A program made the position numbers and the translations under genes. 64,000 nucleotides of DNA from Lachnospiraceae bacterium (GTDB taxonomy: Bacteria; Bacillota; Clostridia; Lachnospirales; Lachnospiraceae): NCBI GenBank assembly GCA_014804615.1, contig JAAUZL010000008.1, positions 210,870 through 274,869 of the forward strand, in the 5' to 3' direction. Below are positions 1 through 7,227 of this stretch, piece by piece. Position 1 is the stretch's first letter, and each line of letters starts with the position of its first letter. Under the pieces are notes generated by a model, which was not told where the DNA came from, searched no databases, and was given only the letters and a program-made list of their open reading frames with translations.

Positions 1-138
1 AGCGGCACGCTGTATAGATTGGGGATTTAAAATAGATAATAATACAAATCTTATCATCAAAAACGGTATCAATAATAGGATTCCATTCACTATGTTTATC
101 TCCTCAATCACCCTTATTTCATGGTGCTGGCGCCATGT
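1..138. other. Window edge, no gene seen
   Basis: I see no coding region here. The stretch lies downstream of the first minus-strand gene and ends with a GC-rich inverted repeat (TGGTGCTGGCGCCA, about 123-136) just after its stop codon, without a clear T-run. Confidence 0.4.
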
Positions 139-651
139 CTATATTTCGCATTTCAATAAAGAATACATCTTCATATCAATCACCTTACCGTTTTTAACAG
201 CATTGCTTCTCAGTGTACCCTCGTACTGAAATCCTGCTTTTTCAAGCACTCTGCAAGACGCCACATTGTGCGCAAACGGCTCTGCATAGATACGGACAAT
301 ATCACTCTTTTCAAAAACATATTCGCAAATTTGGTTTACGGCTTCGGTCATAATTCCCTTGCCCCAGTATTCCTCCGCAACATAATATCCCAACTCTGCC
401 GTCTGTCTATGGATATTTCCCTGACGAAACACGCCAATACTACCTACTACTTTGTAATCTACTGTAATAGCAAAAGCGAAAGTTTCATTTTCATCTGCGG
501 AAAGCATAGCTGAAATATAGTTCGCCCCATCTTGCTCGGTATAAGGATATGGTAATCCGTCTCGAAGATTATCCTGTATTTTTCTGTTAGAAAGAGCCAT
601 TGACAACTCTTTTGCATCTGACAATTCCCATTTTCTTATTCTGCAAATCAT
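139..651 (-). CDS. GNAT N-acetyltransferase, RimJ/RimL type
   Basis: This 170-residue protein is a single GNAT domain of the RimJ/RimL kind, which transfers acetyl from acetyl-CoA to an amino group. The acetyl-CoA loop is visible as YWGKGIMTEAV after the strand AELGYYV, and the C-terminal half carries the NVASCRVLEKAGF motif typical of this subfamily. The substrate cannot be told. The start lies 2 bp after the stop of the upstream membrane-protein gene, so the two are probably translated from one transcript. It is the first of three acetyltransferases in 2.5 kb, a common picture in accessory gene clusters. Confidence 0.9.
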   Translation of the reverse strand: MICRIRKWELSDAKELSMALSNRKIQDNLRDGLPYPYTEQDGANYISAMLSADENETFAFAITVDYKVVGSIGVFRQGNIHRQTAELGYYVAEEYWGKGIMTEAVNQICEYVFEKSDIVRIYAEPFAHNVASCRVLEKAGFQYEGTLRSNAVKNGKVIDMKMYSLLKCEI

Positions 652-652
652 T

Positions 653-1108
653 TTACGGTTTCTCCATGATCTCTTTCAACTTACATCTTTGTATCAATAG
701 CTTTATGCCTAATACGAACGCAAAACCTCCGAGCAATATAAAAAATAGCCATACAACATTCCAGTATGTTGAGTTCACATCAAACATTCGCAGCAAAAGT
801 CTATTCCAAAATTTTAATCCGACCGCAATCGCAAATAAATCGAACAACACATAAACACCGCCAAATAAATAGATCCATCTCCACCAGTAGCCGCTATGAC
901 GATTTCGCACAAAGGTTATAATGCCCAAAATGCAGAGTATTGCTATTATACCCATCAATACAAAATAAAATAATCCCTTATTTTCCAGCACACCAATCCA
1001 AAATCCGGCATAAGAATTTCTATCTATTAATCCCCATATTCTATGTAAATGGAATAACCCAAAAGCTATAAAAAACCATGGTTCCCATATTAATATTTTC
1101 TTTTCCAC
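653..1108 (-). CDS. Small four-helix membrane protein, unknown
   Basis: The 151-residue product has four clear hydrophobic segments (about residues 9-27, 47-70, 78-99 and 117-138) with short charged loops, and ends in a basic tail (IQRCKLKEI). No catalytic motif or recognised family is visible. It sits directly upstream of, and almost touches, the RimJ/RimL-like acetyltransferase, which suggests co-expression. Function unknown. Confidence 0.7.
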   Translation of the reverse strand: MEKKILIWEPWFFIAFGLFHLHRIWGLIDRNSYAGFWIGVLENKGLFYFVLMGIIAILCILGIITFVRNRHSGYWWRWIYLFGGVYVLFDLFAIAVGLKFWNRLLLRMFDVNSTYWNVVWLFFILLGGFAFVLGIKLLIQRCKLKEIMEKP

Positions 1109-1138
1109 TCTATTCTCCTATAAATATGAGTTTCCTTG

Positions 1139-1387
1139 CTATAATTGTTTAAAATAGGCTTTCAATTCTGCTCTGCTTGTATCATCAAGCTGCTTTATTT
1201 CAAGACCACGAATAGCAGCTTCTAAATGATATAGAATAACAACACAAGTATTCGGATAGAGTTCTTTCAGCCGAAAAGTTGCCTGTTTACTGCCAATTTC
1301 AATTAATTCTTCGGCAGAATGAATACCAACCGAATGAAGCTTCTTCTCCATTGTTTTACCTAATCCTAAAGATGTAACTGCTGCCAT
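1139..1387 (-). CDS. TfoX C-terminal-domain-like protein
   Basis: This 82-residue protein matches the stand-alone TfoX C-terminal domain: the opening SLGLGKTMEKKLHSVGI and ELIEIGSKQATFRL read as the helix-hairpin-helix-like fold of that family, followed by CVVILYHLEAAIRG. In Gammaproteobacteria TfoX activates competence; the short clostridial forms have no known role. I chose the internal ATG because a GGAGGG box stands 6-7 nt in front of it; the longer reading frame begins without such a site. Confidence 0.75.
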   Translation of the reverse strand: MAAVTSLGLGKTMEKKLHSVGIHSAEELIEIGSKQATFRLKELYPNTCVVILYHLEAAIRGLEIKQLDDTSRAELKAYFKQL

Positions 1388-1448
1388 ATTTTTATCCCTC
1401 CAGCGATTTCTCAATCTTCTCTTTCTGTCCGTTAAATCATTCTACTTT

Positions 1449-1952
1449 TCATGCAATAACAAACTCCATTTCAATACACTCCCATTCGCCAATGGACATT
1501 TTATATATTTCAGTTTTTCCAACAGGCTGAAATCCCACTGATTGATAACAATATCTTGCACTATCATTGTTTGCAAATACTCCCAATGTAATTTTAGAAG
1601 CATGTAAAATATTTTTTGCATAGTCTATTGCCAACTGCAGCATTTTCTTTCCATTTCCACATCCTCTCGCAATGGGATCAACAATAACAAATCCAAACCG
1701 CACAATGCTATCATCCTTCTCATTTGGGTACCTGATATACAAATGTCCCACGAGATTCCCGTCAACATCAAGTGCACATAGCGGAATGAATCTGTTACCG
1801 TTTATCATAGGTACATAACATTCATTCAGATCATCATCTGCAAGCGGAAACTTCCCTATCCTATCAGCAGACCATTGATATAAACTCTTTTCATCTTTAA
1901 TCCAGCTACCAATAATTGCTGAATCTTCTTTTTGATATTTTCTTAATTCCAT
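1449..1952 (-). CDS. GNAT family N-acetyltransferase
   Basis: A single GNAT domain of 167 residues. The acetyl-CoA binding turn is seen as VDPIARGCGNGKKML (R/Q-x-x-G-x-G/A form) and the late ARYCYQSVGFQPVG segment is the usual helix-strand that closes the active site. A GGGGAGA ribosome site precedes the ATG. It is unlike the neighbouring acetyltransferases in sequence, so it is not a recent duplicate. Substrate unknown; antibiotic or small-molecule amines are possible but not supported. Confidence 0.88.
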   Translation of the reverse strand: MELRKYQKEDSAIIGSWIKDEKSLYQWSADRIGKFPLADDDLNECYVPMINGNRFIPLCALDVDGNLVGHLYIRYPNEKDDSIVRFGFVIVDPIARGCGNGKKMLQLAIDYAKNILHASKITLGVFANNDSARYCYQSVGFQPVGKTEIYKMSIGEWECIEMEFVIA

Positions 1953-2015
1953 GTTTTCTCCCCGGCTTCCTTGTTTGCAGCCTGCATAAATACTAGCTTT
2001 ATCAAACCCATTTCA

Positions 2016-2444
2016 TCACTCGATCTCTATCATCTTTTTCATTCCATTTGAGATAATCTCAAATCCCATTTTCTCATAAAAGGGTTCCTTTCCTTTAGCG
2101 GAAACACCTCCGATTGTTGTAAATTTTCCAGTAGTGGAATTTGCTTTTGCATAATCAACTAAATGATTTACAATCATAGTTCCAATACCTTTTCGTTGAA
2201 ATTGGGGCAAAATTACTATTTCTTGAAGATACCAATACATAGCACCATCTCCAACAAGTCTGCCCATCCCTACAAGTTCATCATGATATATGGCAGAAAC
2301 ATTCAGCAACCCGTTTTGCAAAGCCTTTCGAGCATGCTCCACTGGTATCTCAACAAGTCCCGCTTCCATTCGTAATTTTATAAAATCTTCAGCTTGCAAA
2401 ATATTGTCAACAAGTCTGATTTGTTCACAAATGCTTTCGCCCAT
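2016..2444 (-). CDS. GNAT family N-acetyltransferase
   Basis: A short GNAT protein of 142 residues. The motif A loop reads VILPQFQRKGIGTMIV and is followed by a conserved GKEPFYEKMGFEI ending, as in small cytosolic acetyltransferases. I placed the start at the second ATG because TGGAGG lies about 7 nt before it but only 1 nt before the first ATG. The gene stands alone with intergenic gaps on both sides. Substrate unknown. Confidence 0.87.
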   Translation of the reverse strand: MGESICEQIRLVDNILQAEDFIKLRMEAGLVEIPVEHARKALQNGLLNVSAIYHDELVGMGRLVGDGAMYWYLQEIVILPQFQRKGIGTMIVNHLVDYAKANSTTGKFTTIGGVSAKGKEPFYEKMGFEIISNGMKKMIEIE

Positions 2445-2545
2445 ATTCATCCTCCATTATGGCTTATAATAAATGCCCAATTTGTCTATATTACTCCCGC
2501 ACATAACCTAAAATATTTCTTATTGTTCCAATGATTTCTCAAAGG

Positions 2546-2880
2546 TCAATTTCCAGATTCTTCATCTTTCTTATCTAATTCTGCAATTCTATCATATCCA
2601 TTTTGGATAATGCTCTCTATCCGCTCAAACAGGTTTGTCGGAACATTTCAAATAAGCAAATATCCCCGATGCAACTGTTGAAGCTGACGTAACACAAGCA
2701 ATCAAGACTTTATTTACGTCGCATGCCGTGAAGATCGTAGCCAACGCAGGCAATACGATTCCCATAATTGATAATATCATTCCTATATATTTATAAAAAT
2801 TCGCATTTGTGATATAATACTCAAAACCATTTTTTACCCTTTTGAAAGTCCTTTTACGTACTTTTGGGGTAACAGTGCTC
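2546..2880 (-). pseudogene. Frameshifted remnant of a two-helix membrane protein (SLATT/DUF4231-like)
   Basis: Reading the minus strand gives KNGFEYYITNANFYKYIGMI, then two hydrophobic helices split by TACDVNKV, ending AYLKCSDKPV-stop. Shifting by one base at that point continues as ERIESIIQNGYDRIAELDKK to a later stop, so one frame has been broken near 2645. No start codon remains. The amphipathic-start, two-helix, charged-tail layout is like SLATT/DUF4231 membrane effectors of bacterial conflict systems, but the piece is too short to be sure. Confidence 0.55.
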
Positions 2881-2881
2881 C

Positions 2882-3106
2882 CTATAAGATATTGGCATAA
2901 TATTGTTTCAAATGGTCTCTAATATCCTGTGGTGCAATAGGAATTTCCGTATCAAAAAAAGGATACTCCAAATGTACCTTTTTATCATCTGATATAATAT
3001 GTACTCTATGACCATGCTCATCGACTTTCACATACCAATAATAATTTGTTCCTTCATATGCTATTTTACGTTTGTTTTTCTTGGATACCATATTTTTCTC
3101 AACCAT
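2882..3106 (-). CDS. Hypothetical protein, 74 aa
   Basis: A small, basic-then-acidic protein with no recognised domain: a Lys-rich start (SKKNKRK), then GTNYYWYVKVDEHGHRVHI and a C-terminal helix ending YYANIL. The start is uncertain; a second ATG five codons in (at 3091) is equally plausible because neither has a strong ribosome site. It ends 2 bp before the decayed membrane-protein remnant and follows the Imm42-like gene by under 40 bp, so it may belong to the same toxin/immunity locus. Confidence 0.5.
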   Translation of the reverse strand: MVEKNMVSKKNKRKIAYEGTNYYWYVKVDEHGHRVHIISDDKKVHLEYPFFDTEIPIAPQDIRDHLKQYYANIL

Positions 3107-3143
3107 ATATGATTTTCTGCGATGTTAAAATAATTAGAAGTCA

Positions 3144-3683
3144 TTATTTTGTATCAAAACGGCGGTTTTCATTTATAAATATCTGAAGTTGTGTTTTCAG
3201 TTTTGAAATTAACTCAGCCATATCATCTACACTTATATATGCCTCCGCTACTTCTATATTATCCAGTCCATGCAGGCCTTCTTCCTGCCTATATTCTAAA
3301 ACAGAGGCAAGAAACCGCACCCGCTGTCCGTCACTGACTGCAAAAACATAGCAATCGTTATCTACAAAACAAAACGGCGTCATATCATACCTATAATCGT
3401 TATCAATATCAATATCTTCTTGATATATGTTATGGTATATTTCAAGAAAAGCTTCCTCTTTTTTCATATCGAACAGCTTTTTATTAACAGGAACTTGTGA
3501 GAACTGATCTACTAAATTAGAGACTTCACATCCAAGTGTTGCATTAACCATTTCATGCGGAAAAGCTATTCCTCCAATATAAAAGGTAAGAATCCCGTTA
3601 TAAAAAGAGTAGGAATCCTTTTGATTCCATTTATCCACTACATCCAAAATAACAGAAAAATCATATGAATCGCCTAATACCAT
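3144..3683 (-). CDS. Imm42-like immunity protein
   Basis: The 179-residue product begins MVLGDSYDFSVILDVVDKWN and continues with a GILTFYIGGIAFP strand pair; this start and length resemble the Imm42 family of polymorphic-toxin immunity proteins. Such proteins bind and neutralise a cognate secreted toxin. No toxin gene is visible beside it, so it may be an orphan immunity gene kept to resist neighbours. An AGAAGGG box precedes the ATG. The family assignment rests on recognition of the N-terminal pattern only. Confidence 0.55.
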   Translation of the reverse strand: MVLGDSYDFSVILDVVDKWNQKDSYSFYNGILTFYIGGIAFPHEMVNATLGCEVSNLVDQFSQVPVNKKLFDMKKEEAFLEIYHNIYQEDIDIDNDYRYDMTPFCFVDNDCYVFAVSDGQRVRFLASVLEYRQEEGLHGLDNIEVAEAYISVDDMAELISKLKTQLQIFINENRRFDTK

Positions 3684-3819
3684 ATTTACCCTTCTTTCCT
3701 ATTTGTTGCCTACAGCTTTCCTGCTCATTTTTTTGATTATACCACTTCCACTCTCCCCTTACTACAAAAATATAGGGAATATGCCGATTCTTTTTTATAA
3801 CATTTCTTCAATAAAAAAG

Positions 3820-3953
3820 TGGATGGGGCAGGACTCGAACCTGCGTTGTTTCTGTGTGACGGATTTACAGTCCGCTGGTCTACGCTCCGCTTCGGTCGTT
3901 GCTGAACATGGTCCACCGGACCATAGCAACCTCGCCGCTAGGCATACCCATCC
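3820..3953 (-). tRNA. tRNA-Tyr (GTA) interrupted in the D-loop by a 52-nt element
   Basis: The ends pair perfectly as an acceptor stem (GGATGGG with CCCATCC), the anticodon arm is GCGGA-CTGTAAA-TCCGT, and the T-arm is GCAGG-TTCGAGT-CCTGC. It has a type II variable arm, as expected for bacterial tRNA-Tyr, and no encoded CCA. Between D-loop and anticodon stem lie 52 extra nt (3878-3929). Removing exactly those restores a GCC/GGC D-stem and a normal 82-nt tRNA. As it stands the 134-nt transcript could not fold as a standard tRNA unless the insert is tolerated or removed, so this may be a tRNA pseudogene. Confidence 0.85.
3878..3929 (-). repeat. Hairpin element inserted in tRNA-Tyr
   Basis: The element folds as nested hairpins: outer TTGCT/AGCAA (extended to 6 bp by the flanking G and C) around inner ATGGTCC-GGT-GGACCAT, followed by a tail GACCGAAGCGGAGCGTAGAC. 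A second copy with the same plan lies in tRNA-Lys at 4438-4488, in the opposite orientation relative to its tRNA. Confidence 0.8.
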
Positions 3954-3994
3954 GTGGAGTGACCAGGGGGAATCGGTCTTCGCTATGGTCACAA

Positions 3995-4067
3995 TAGCTC
4001 CTGCGGGACTTGAACCCAATACCCCCGGCTTGAAAGGCCGGTGTCCTGACCTTTAGACCAGGGGACC
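3995..4067 (-). tRNA. tRNA-Glu (TTC), degenerate
   Basis: The anticodon arm CCGGC-CTTTCAA-GCCGG and a 16-nt D-arm are well formed and give a 73-nt body with anticodon TTC. The acceptor stem is poor: GGTCCCC against AGGAGCT leaves two mismatches and two G-U pairs, and the T-stem has one mismatch. The sequence just beyond the 3' end forms its own short hairpin (GCTAT/ATAGC). It may be a decaying gene, or its 3' part may have been replaced. Confidence 0.65.
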
Positions 4068-4125
4068 TCACAGCAGACATTTTCAGCCTGCTGTCTTATT
4101 GTTACTTTCCTTTCCTATCTTCCGT

Positions 4126-4380
4126 TCATGCACTGATCTGTACTCGCGCTGCCATATCAATGACCAAAATATCATCCAGACATACCTGCAGAACCGCTGC
4201 AAGCACCACAAGATTGTCTATGGTCGGCAGGGCAGCTCCTTGCTGCCACTTGTATATTGCCTGCGGCGTAGCAAACCCAAAAATATCCTGCAGATCCCTT
4301 ACCGACAATCCTGCCTGCTTCCGCAGCCTTGCTATGTTCTGTCCTGTCTTTACCATATCTATAACCGGCAGATTCACCAT
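4126..4380 (-). CDS. XRE-family helix-turn-helix protein
   Basis: An 84-residue protein made almost entirely of one Cro/CI-type helix-turn-helix: TGQNIARLRKQAGLSVRDL, then IFGFATPQAIYKWQQG as the recognition helix region, and LDNLVVLAAVLQV-like helix 5. It should bind DNA as a dimer. The chosen ATG has GGAGGTGAG about 7 nt upstream. It lies between the interrupted tRNA-Glu and tRNA-Lys genes, an unusual place for a coding gene inside a tRNA cluster. Confidence 0.85.
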   Translation of the reverse strand: MVNLPVIDMVKTGQNIARLRKQAGLSVRDLQDIFGFATPQAIYKWQQGAALPTIDNLVVLAAVLQVCLDDILVIDMAARVQISA

Positions 4381-4423
4381 GATCCTCACCTCCTGTTATT
4401 TGAAATAAATATCCAGGCGGCAA

Positions 4424-4547
4424 TGCTCCATATGGGGTGCTGTGGTCCAGTGGACCACGCCCAGCACCGACCGGAGCGGAGCGTAGACCTTGAACCCATG
4501 ACCCCTCGATTAAAAGTCGAGTGCTCTCCCAACTGAGCTAATGGAAC
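4424..4547 (-). tRNA. tRNA-Lys (TTT) interrupted in the T-loop by a 51-nt element
   Basis: The 5' part is a textbook tRNA-Lys: GTTCCAT acceptor, GCTC-AGTTGGGA-GAGC D-arm and CTCGA-CTTTTAA-TCGAG anticodon arm. The T-arm begins ATGGG-TTCAAG, then 51 foreign nt (4438-4488) follow before the loop closes with C-CCCAT and the acceptor strand ATGGAGC. Taking out the insert yields a normal 73-nt tRNA with a fully paired acceptor (one G-U). CCA is not encoded. Function in the present form is doubtful. Confidence 0.85.
4438..4488 (+). repeat. Hairpin element inserted in tRNA-Lys
   Basis: It is the second copy of the element in tRNA-Tyr, in reverse orientation to its host gene. The outer stem is GTGCT/AGCAC (counting the flanking G) and the inner is GTGGTCC-AGT-GGACCAC, with the tail CCGACCGGAGCGGAGCGTAGAC. 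Compared with the Tyr copy, both arms of each stem change together. Confidence 0.8.
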
Positions 4548-4554
4548 ATAAAAA

Positions 4555-4584
4555 TACCGCCTACCTCATTTAAGATAAGCGGTA
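4555..4584 (-). terminator. Rho-independent terminator (minus strand)
   Basis: TACCGC and GCGGTA pair around an AT-rich loop and are followed on the minus strand by TATTTTTATG. It would end transcription of the small ORF at 4631-4795 just before the tRNA cluster. Confidence 0.55.
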
Positions 4585-4630
4585 CAAGAAATCCATGTTT
4601 TATATTGGCAGTCTCTTAAAAGACCCGCCT

Positions 4631-4795
4631 TCAGACATCACACAGTTTTCGCCTTTTTCTTATCTTGCATGAGCGCATGTTGACCAGACTCTGTTCTTTT
4701 TCTTTACCGAACAGTGCCTCATAATATTCGCTATGCAGATAATAAGCAAATGAATTTGCTACAAATCCATTCGCAGCGAAATTAACTGCTGTCAT
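4631..4795 (-). CDS. Small protein, 54 aa, unknown
   Basis: A small reading frame with a good ribosome site (GGAAAGGAAGAGATC before ATG). The product starts MTAVNFAANGFVANSFAYYL, continues HSEYYEALFGKEKEQ and ends with a strongly basic tail (SCKIRKRRKLC). The N-terminal 20 residues are weakly hydrophobic and Ala/Phe/Tyr-rich, which could form a membrane-associated helix. I recognise no family. A terminator follows it. Confidence 0.5.
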   Translation of the reverse strand: MTAVNFAANGFVANSFAYYLHSEYYEALFGKEKEQSLVNMRSCKIRKRRKLCDV

Positions 4796-5028
4796 GATCT
4801 CTTCCTTTCTGGACTCATCCGGTCCGCTTTATTTTCTAACTATAATCACTATAACACTAATCAAGCGACTTGTCATTATACCTGTAATATAATTTTTAGC
4901 TAAAATAATCTATGTAAAAAAACTTGACCTCGGCGTATTCTTTATTGTTCTTAACTATTTTTGAAATGTTACTCGCCAAAAGCTTATTTTATAGATATGA
5001 CATAGCATTATATGAATATAACCTACTT
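4796..5028. other. Intergenic, AT-rich; contains a decayed att-like site
   Basis: No gene is visible. Near 4921-4965 the minus strand reads (V)KNNKEYAEVK, matching the VKSIEGHAEFE-stop reading beside the att site at 9586, with shared blocks CTCGGCGT and CTTAACTAT. I read this as an older, degenerate guaA-type integration boundary. Confidence 0.4.
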
Positions 5029-5760
5029 CTAAAATTTCCTGATTCTTGACCATTCTACTTTTATGGCTGCTAATACAATTCCATAAACCATCAATATGAA
5101 AAAAGCTCCAATTATCTTTCCCATCTGAAAATATTCTTCTTTCATAAACCATCCCACCACATCAGATACTGGTGGCACAATCCACAGTATATATTTTGAT
5201 ATCGGAACTTCTGCCACAATTCCAATTCTTACTAAAGAAATCAACGCACAAGCAATCGACACCGTAAATCTTATTTTACTCTCCCGTATAGTTCTTGGAG
5301 AAAATATTGCTCCCAACATACATCCCAAAAAGGAACTTGCAAACATCAACAAGAGGCCCCCTATGATATCTGATACGTGTATATTTCGTGTAAACAACAT
5401 TTTTCCGTACCAACAATAATGACCTATAACCGGATAACAGAGACAAATCACGGCAACTATGCCACTAAGAGTCCCCAAAAACAACACCTGTCCGATATAA
5501 TATTTTCTCTCACTTTGCATACGCAAAATGATAATCTGTTCTGACACCTCAGGTTCTATTCCCTGGCAAGTCATTCCAATCCCGACCATGATCAGAAACA
5601 ACACAAGACTCATAATCGAAAAATTGCTGACAACGTCAATCGGCAATATACTATACATAACTCTAAATACCGCCAATAGTACAATGAAAGGTATTACCCA
5701 TTTCGAAGATAGCAGATACTGCTTATATTGATACCTCACAAATTCATTTATCATTTTCAT
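5029..5760 (-). CDS. ABC transporter membrane subunit
   Basis: The 243-residue product has about six hydrophobic helices (roughly 17-36, 45-63, 92-112, 130-152, 162-182 and 215-235) and no soluble domain, as expected of an ABC-2-type permease. It overlaps the end of the adjacent ATPase gene by 17 bp, so the pair is one operon and probably forms a homodimeric-permease exporter. No lantibiotic or regulator gene accompanies it, so the cargo is unknown. Confidence 0.8.
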   Translation of the reverse strand: MKMINEFVRYQYKQYLLSSKWVIPFIVLLAVFRVMYSILPIDVVSNFSIMSLVLFLIMVGIGMTCQGIEPEVSEQIIILRMQSERKYYIGQVLFLGTLSGIVAVICLCYPVIGHYCWYGKMLFTRNIHVSDIIGGLLLMFASSFLGCMLGAIFSPRTIRESKIRFTVSIACALISLVRIGIVAEVPISKYILWIVPPVSDVVGWFMKEEYFQMGKIIGAFFILMVYGIVLAAIKVEWSRIRKF

Positions 5761-6562
5761 TACGCATACCTCTCAAATTCCATCCTGCCTCCAGCATCTC
5801 ATCCATGGCACGATCGCACTCACTCTCTTCAGCTCTTAATATACACCCTTGTTCTGTAAATTGCAGACACCTTTTCCAATTTTCCGGGATATTTGCCTTC
5901 TCTGTTCTTACAAACAACATCATATACCTTTGGACTTTACCCGCCAATTTGGGATTAGCTAAAGCAATTTTTCCATCAGCAATTTGATACACTTCATCTG
6001 CGACAGCATCTATAAGATAAGGCTCATGACAGGACATTAAAATTGTCACATTATGCTTTTGCAATTCCTGAATCTTTTGAATAAATACCTGTTGAGACAT
6101 CACATCTTGTCCGGACAACGGCTCGTCCAACAACAAAATATCCGGTTCTTTTAATAGGGCTTGTATCACTCCGATTTTTTGCAGACTTCCCTTTGACAAA
6201 TATTTCATGGGAATATCTAACATATTTGATACAAAAAATTCTTCTGCCAAATTGTGTATATGCGTTCTTAATATCATACTCTCTATATCTTCCATCTTAC
6301 CCATGTAAAGCAAATACTGCATTGCAGTAAGACTCATTTGAGGAAAATGTTCAGGCACATAGTGGATCGATTTCCCTTTTTCAAGGCAAACCGTTCCCTC
6401 AGTAGGTCTTACCAGTCCCGCAATTACTTTCAGTAACGTGCTTTTTCCACATCCATTGTGTCCTATAAATGCAACAGATTGCCCTTTTCCTATAGTTAAA
6501 TTAATATCATCCAAAACAACTTTTTTGTTGTATTCTTTTATAATGTGCTTTAATTCAATCAT
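5744..6562 (-). CDS. ABC transporter ATP-binding protein
   Basis: A 272-residue ABC ATPase. Walker A is GHNGCGKST at residues 34-42, the signature is LSKGSLQK near residue 122, Walker B plus the catalytic Glu is DILLLDEP near 141, and the switch His lies in MSCHEP. About 60 residues follow the nucleotide-binding domain, a length usual for exporters of the ABC-2 group. It is the first gene of a two-gene operon with the permease at 5029-5760. Confidence 0.92.
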   Translation of the reverse strand: MIELKHIIKEYNKKVVLDDINLTIGKGQSVAFIGHNGCGKSTLLKVIAGLVRPTEGTVCLEKGKSIHYVPEHFPQMSLTAMQYLLYMGKMEDIESMILRTHIHNLAEEFFVSNMLDIPMKYLSKGSLQKIGVIQALLKEPDILLLDEPLSGQDVMSQQVFIQKIQELQKHNVTILMSCHEPYLIDAVADEVYQIADGKIALANPKLAGKVQRYMMLFVRTEKANIPENWKRCLQFTEQGCILRAEESECDRAMDEMLEAGWNLRGMRNENDK

Positions 6563-6576
6563 TATATTTCCTTTAA

Positions 6577-6843
6577 TTACTTATTACATGTTGCTAGCAT
6601 CACGTATTTTTTATCGATAAAGAAATGCTGAACGTTTTTATTATCTGTATTAATAACATAATCGCCTGCATATGGTTTTAAATGCAGCCAGAAAAAGGAA
6701 CATTCATTTGTATCTCCGCGTTTTTTATGACGTTCACGCAAGGTTTCCTCTGAACAGGTCAGGGTAATGCCAATAACAGAATAATCTTTTGCAATTATAT
6801 CTTTTAATATCGCCTCACGAATTGTTTTATCCACCACAACCAC
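6577..6843 (-). pseudogene. C-terminal fragment of a P-loop kinase-like protein
   Basis: The 88-residue frame starts with GTG and has an in-frame stop (TAG) six codons upstream, so nothing precedes it. It reads VVVVDKTIREAILKDI, then GITLTCSEETLRERHKKRGD, a lid-like Arg/Lys-rich helix, and a C-terminal YVINTDNKNV strand. This matches the back half of small AAA-type nucleotide or chloramphenicol-phosphotransferase-like kinases, with the Walker A half missing. I consider it a truncated gene. Confidence 0.6.
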
Positions 6844-6885
6844 CGATGAGAAAAGACATAACTATAAACTTTGTAAGGATTGACC

Positions 6886-7227
6886 TTATCGCTCGGACTT
6901 AATTATTAAATCTCTTAATTCATCAAAATTGTAGTCTTTATATATTTTTGAAGGACTCAATAATGAAGTAGTTGTTGCAGGAATATTCGCTAACACTTTA
7001 TTTATATCAATATCTTTAGGAAAAGGAACTATATTTCCATCATCATCTTCAGCTTCATGGGCAATAAAAATAAATGTTCCATTTTCCCAATCAATCGCAA
7101 AACTGTTTATACAATCAACTGGTGAAATATCAAGCATATCATCATGATGGGCAATAAATTCTTCATATATAAATTCAAATAATGCTTCCTTGTCAACCTT
7201 AACAATTCTACAAACATTATCTTCCAT
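6886..7227 (-). CDS. Hypothetical protein, 113 aa
   Basis: An acidic protein without a recognised domain. It begins MEDNVCRIVKVDKEALFEFI and contains the strand pair SFAIDWENGTFIFIAHE followed by an acidic loop (AEDDDGN) and a proline-rich centre. The chosen ATG has GGGGAGG about 9 nt upstream; the longer frame adds six residues without a ribosome site. It is separated from the MATE gene by a divergent promoter region. Confidence 0.6.
   Translation of the reverse strand: MEDNVCRIVKVDKEALFEFIYEEFIAHHDDMLDISPVDCINSFAIDWENGTFIFIAHEAEDDDGNIVPFPKDIDINKVLANIPATTTSLLSPSKIYKDYNFDELRDLIIKSER

Noticed and set aside
3703..4080. Plus- and minus-strand reading frames across the tRNA cluster
   Set aside because: They run through tRNA-Tyr and tRNA-Glu in frames without ribosome sites.
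3878..4488. Group I or group II introns in the tRNA genes
   Set aside because: The inserts are only 51-52 nt, lie in D- and T-loops, and show none of the conserved intron cores.
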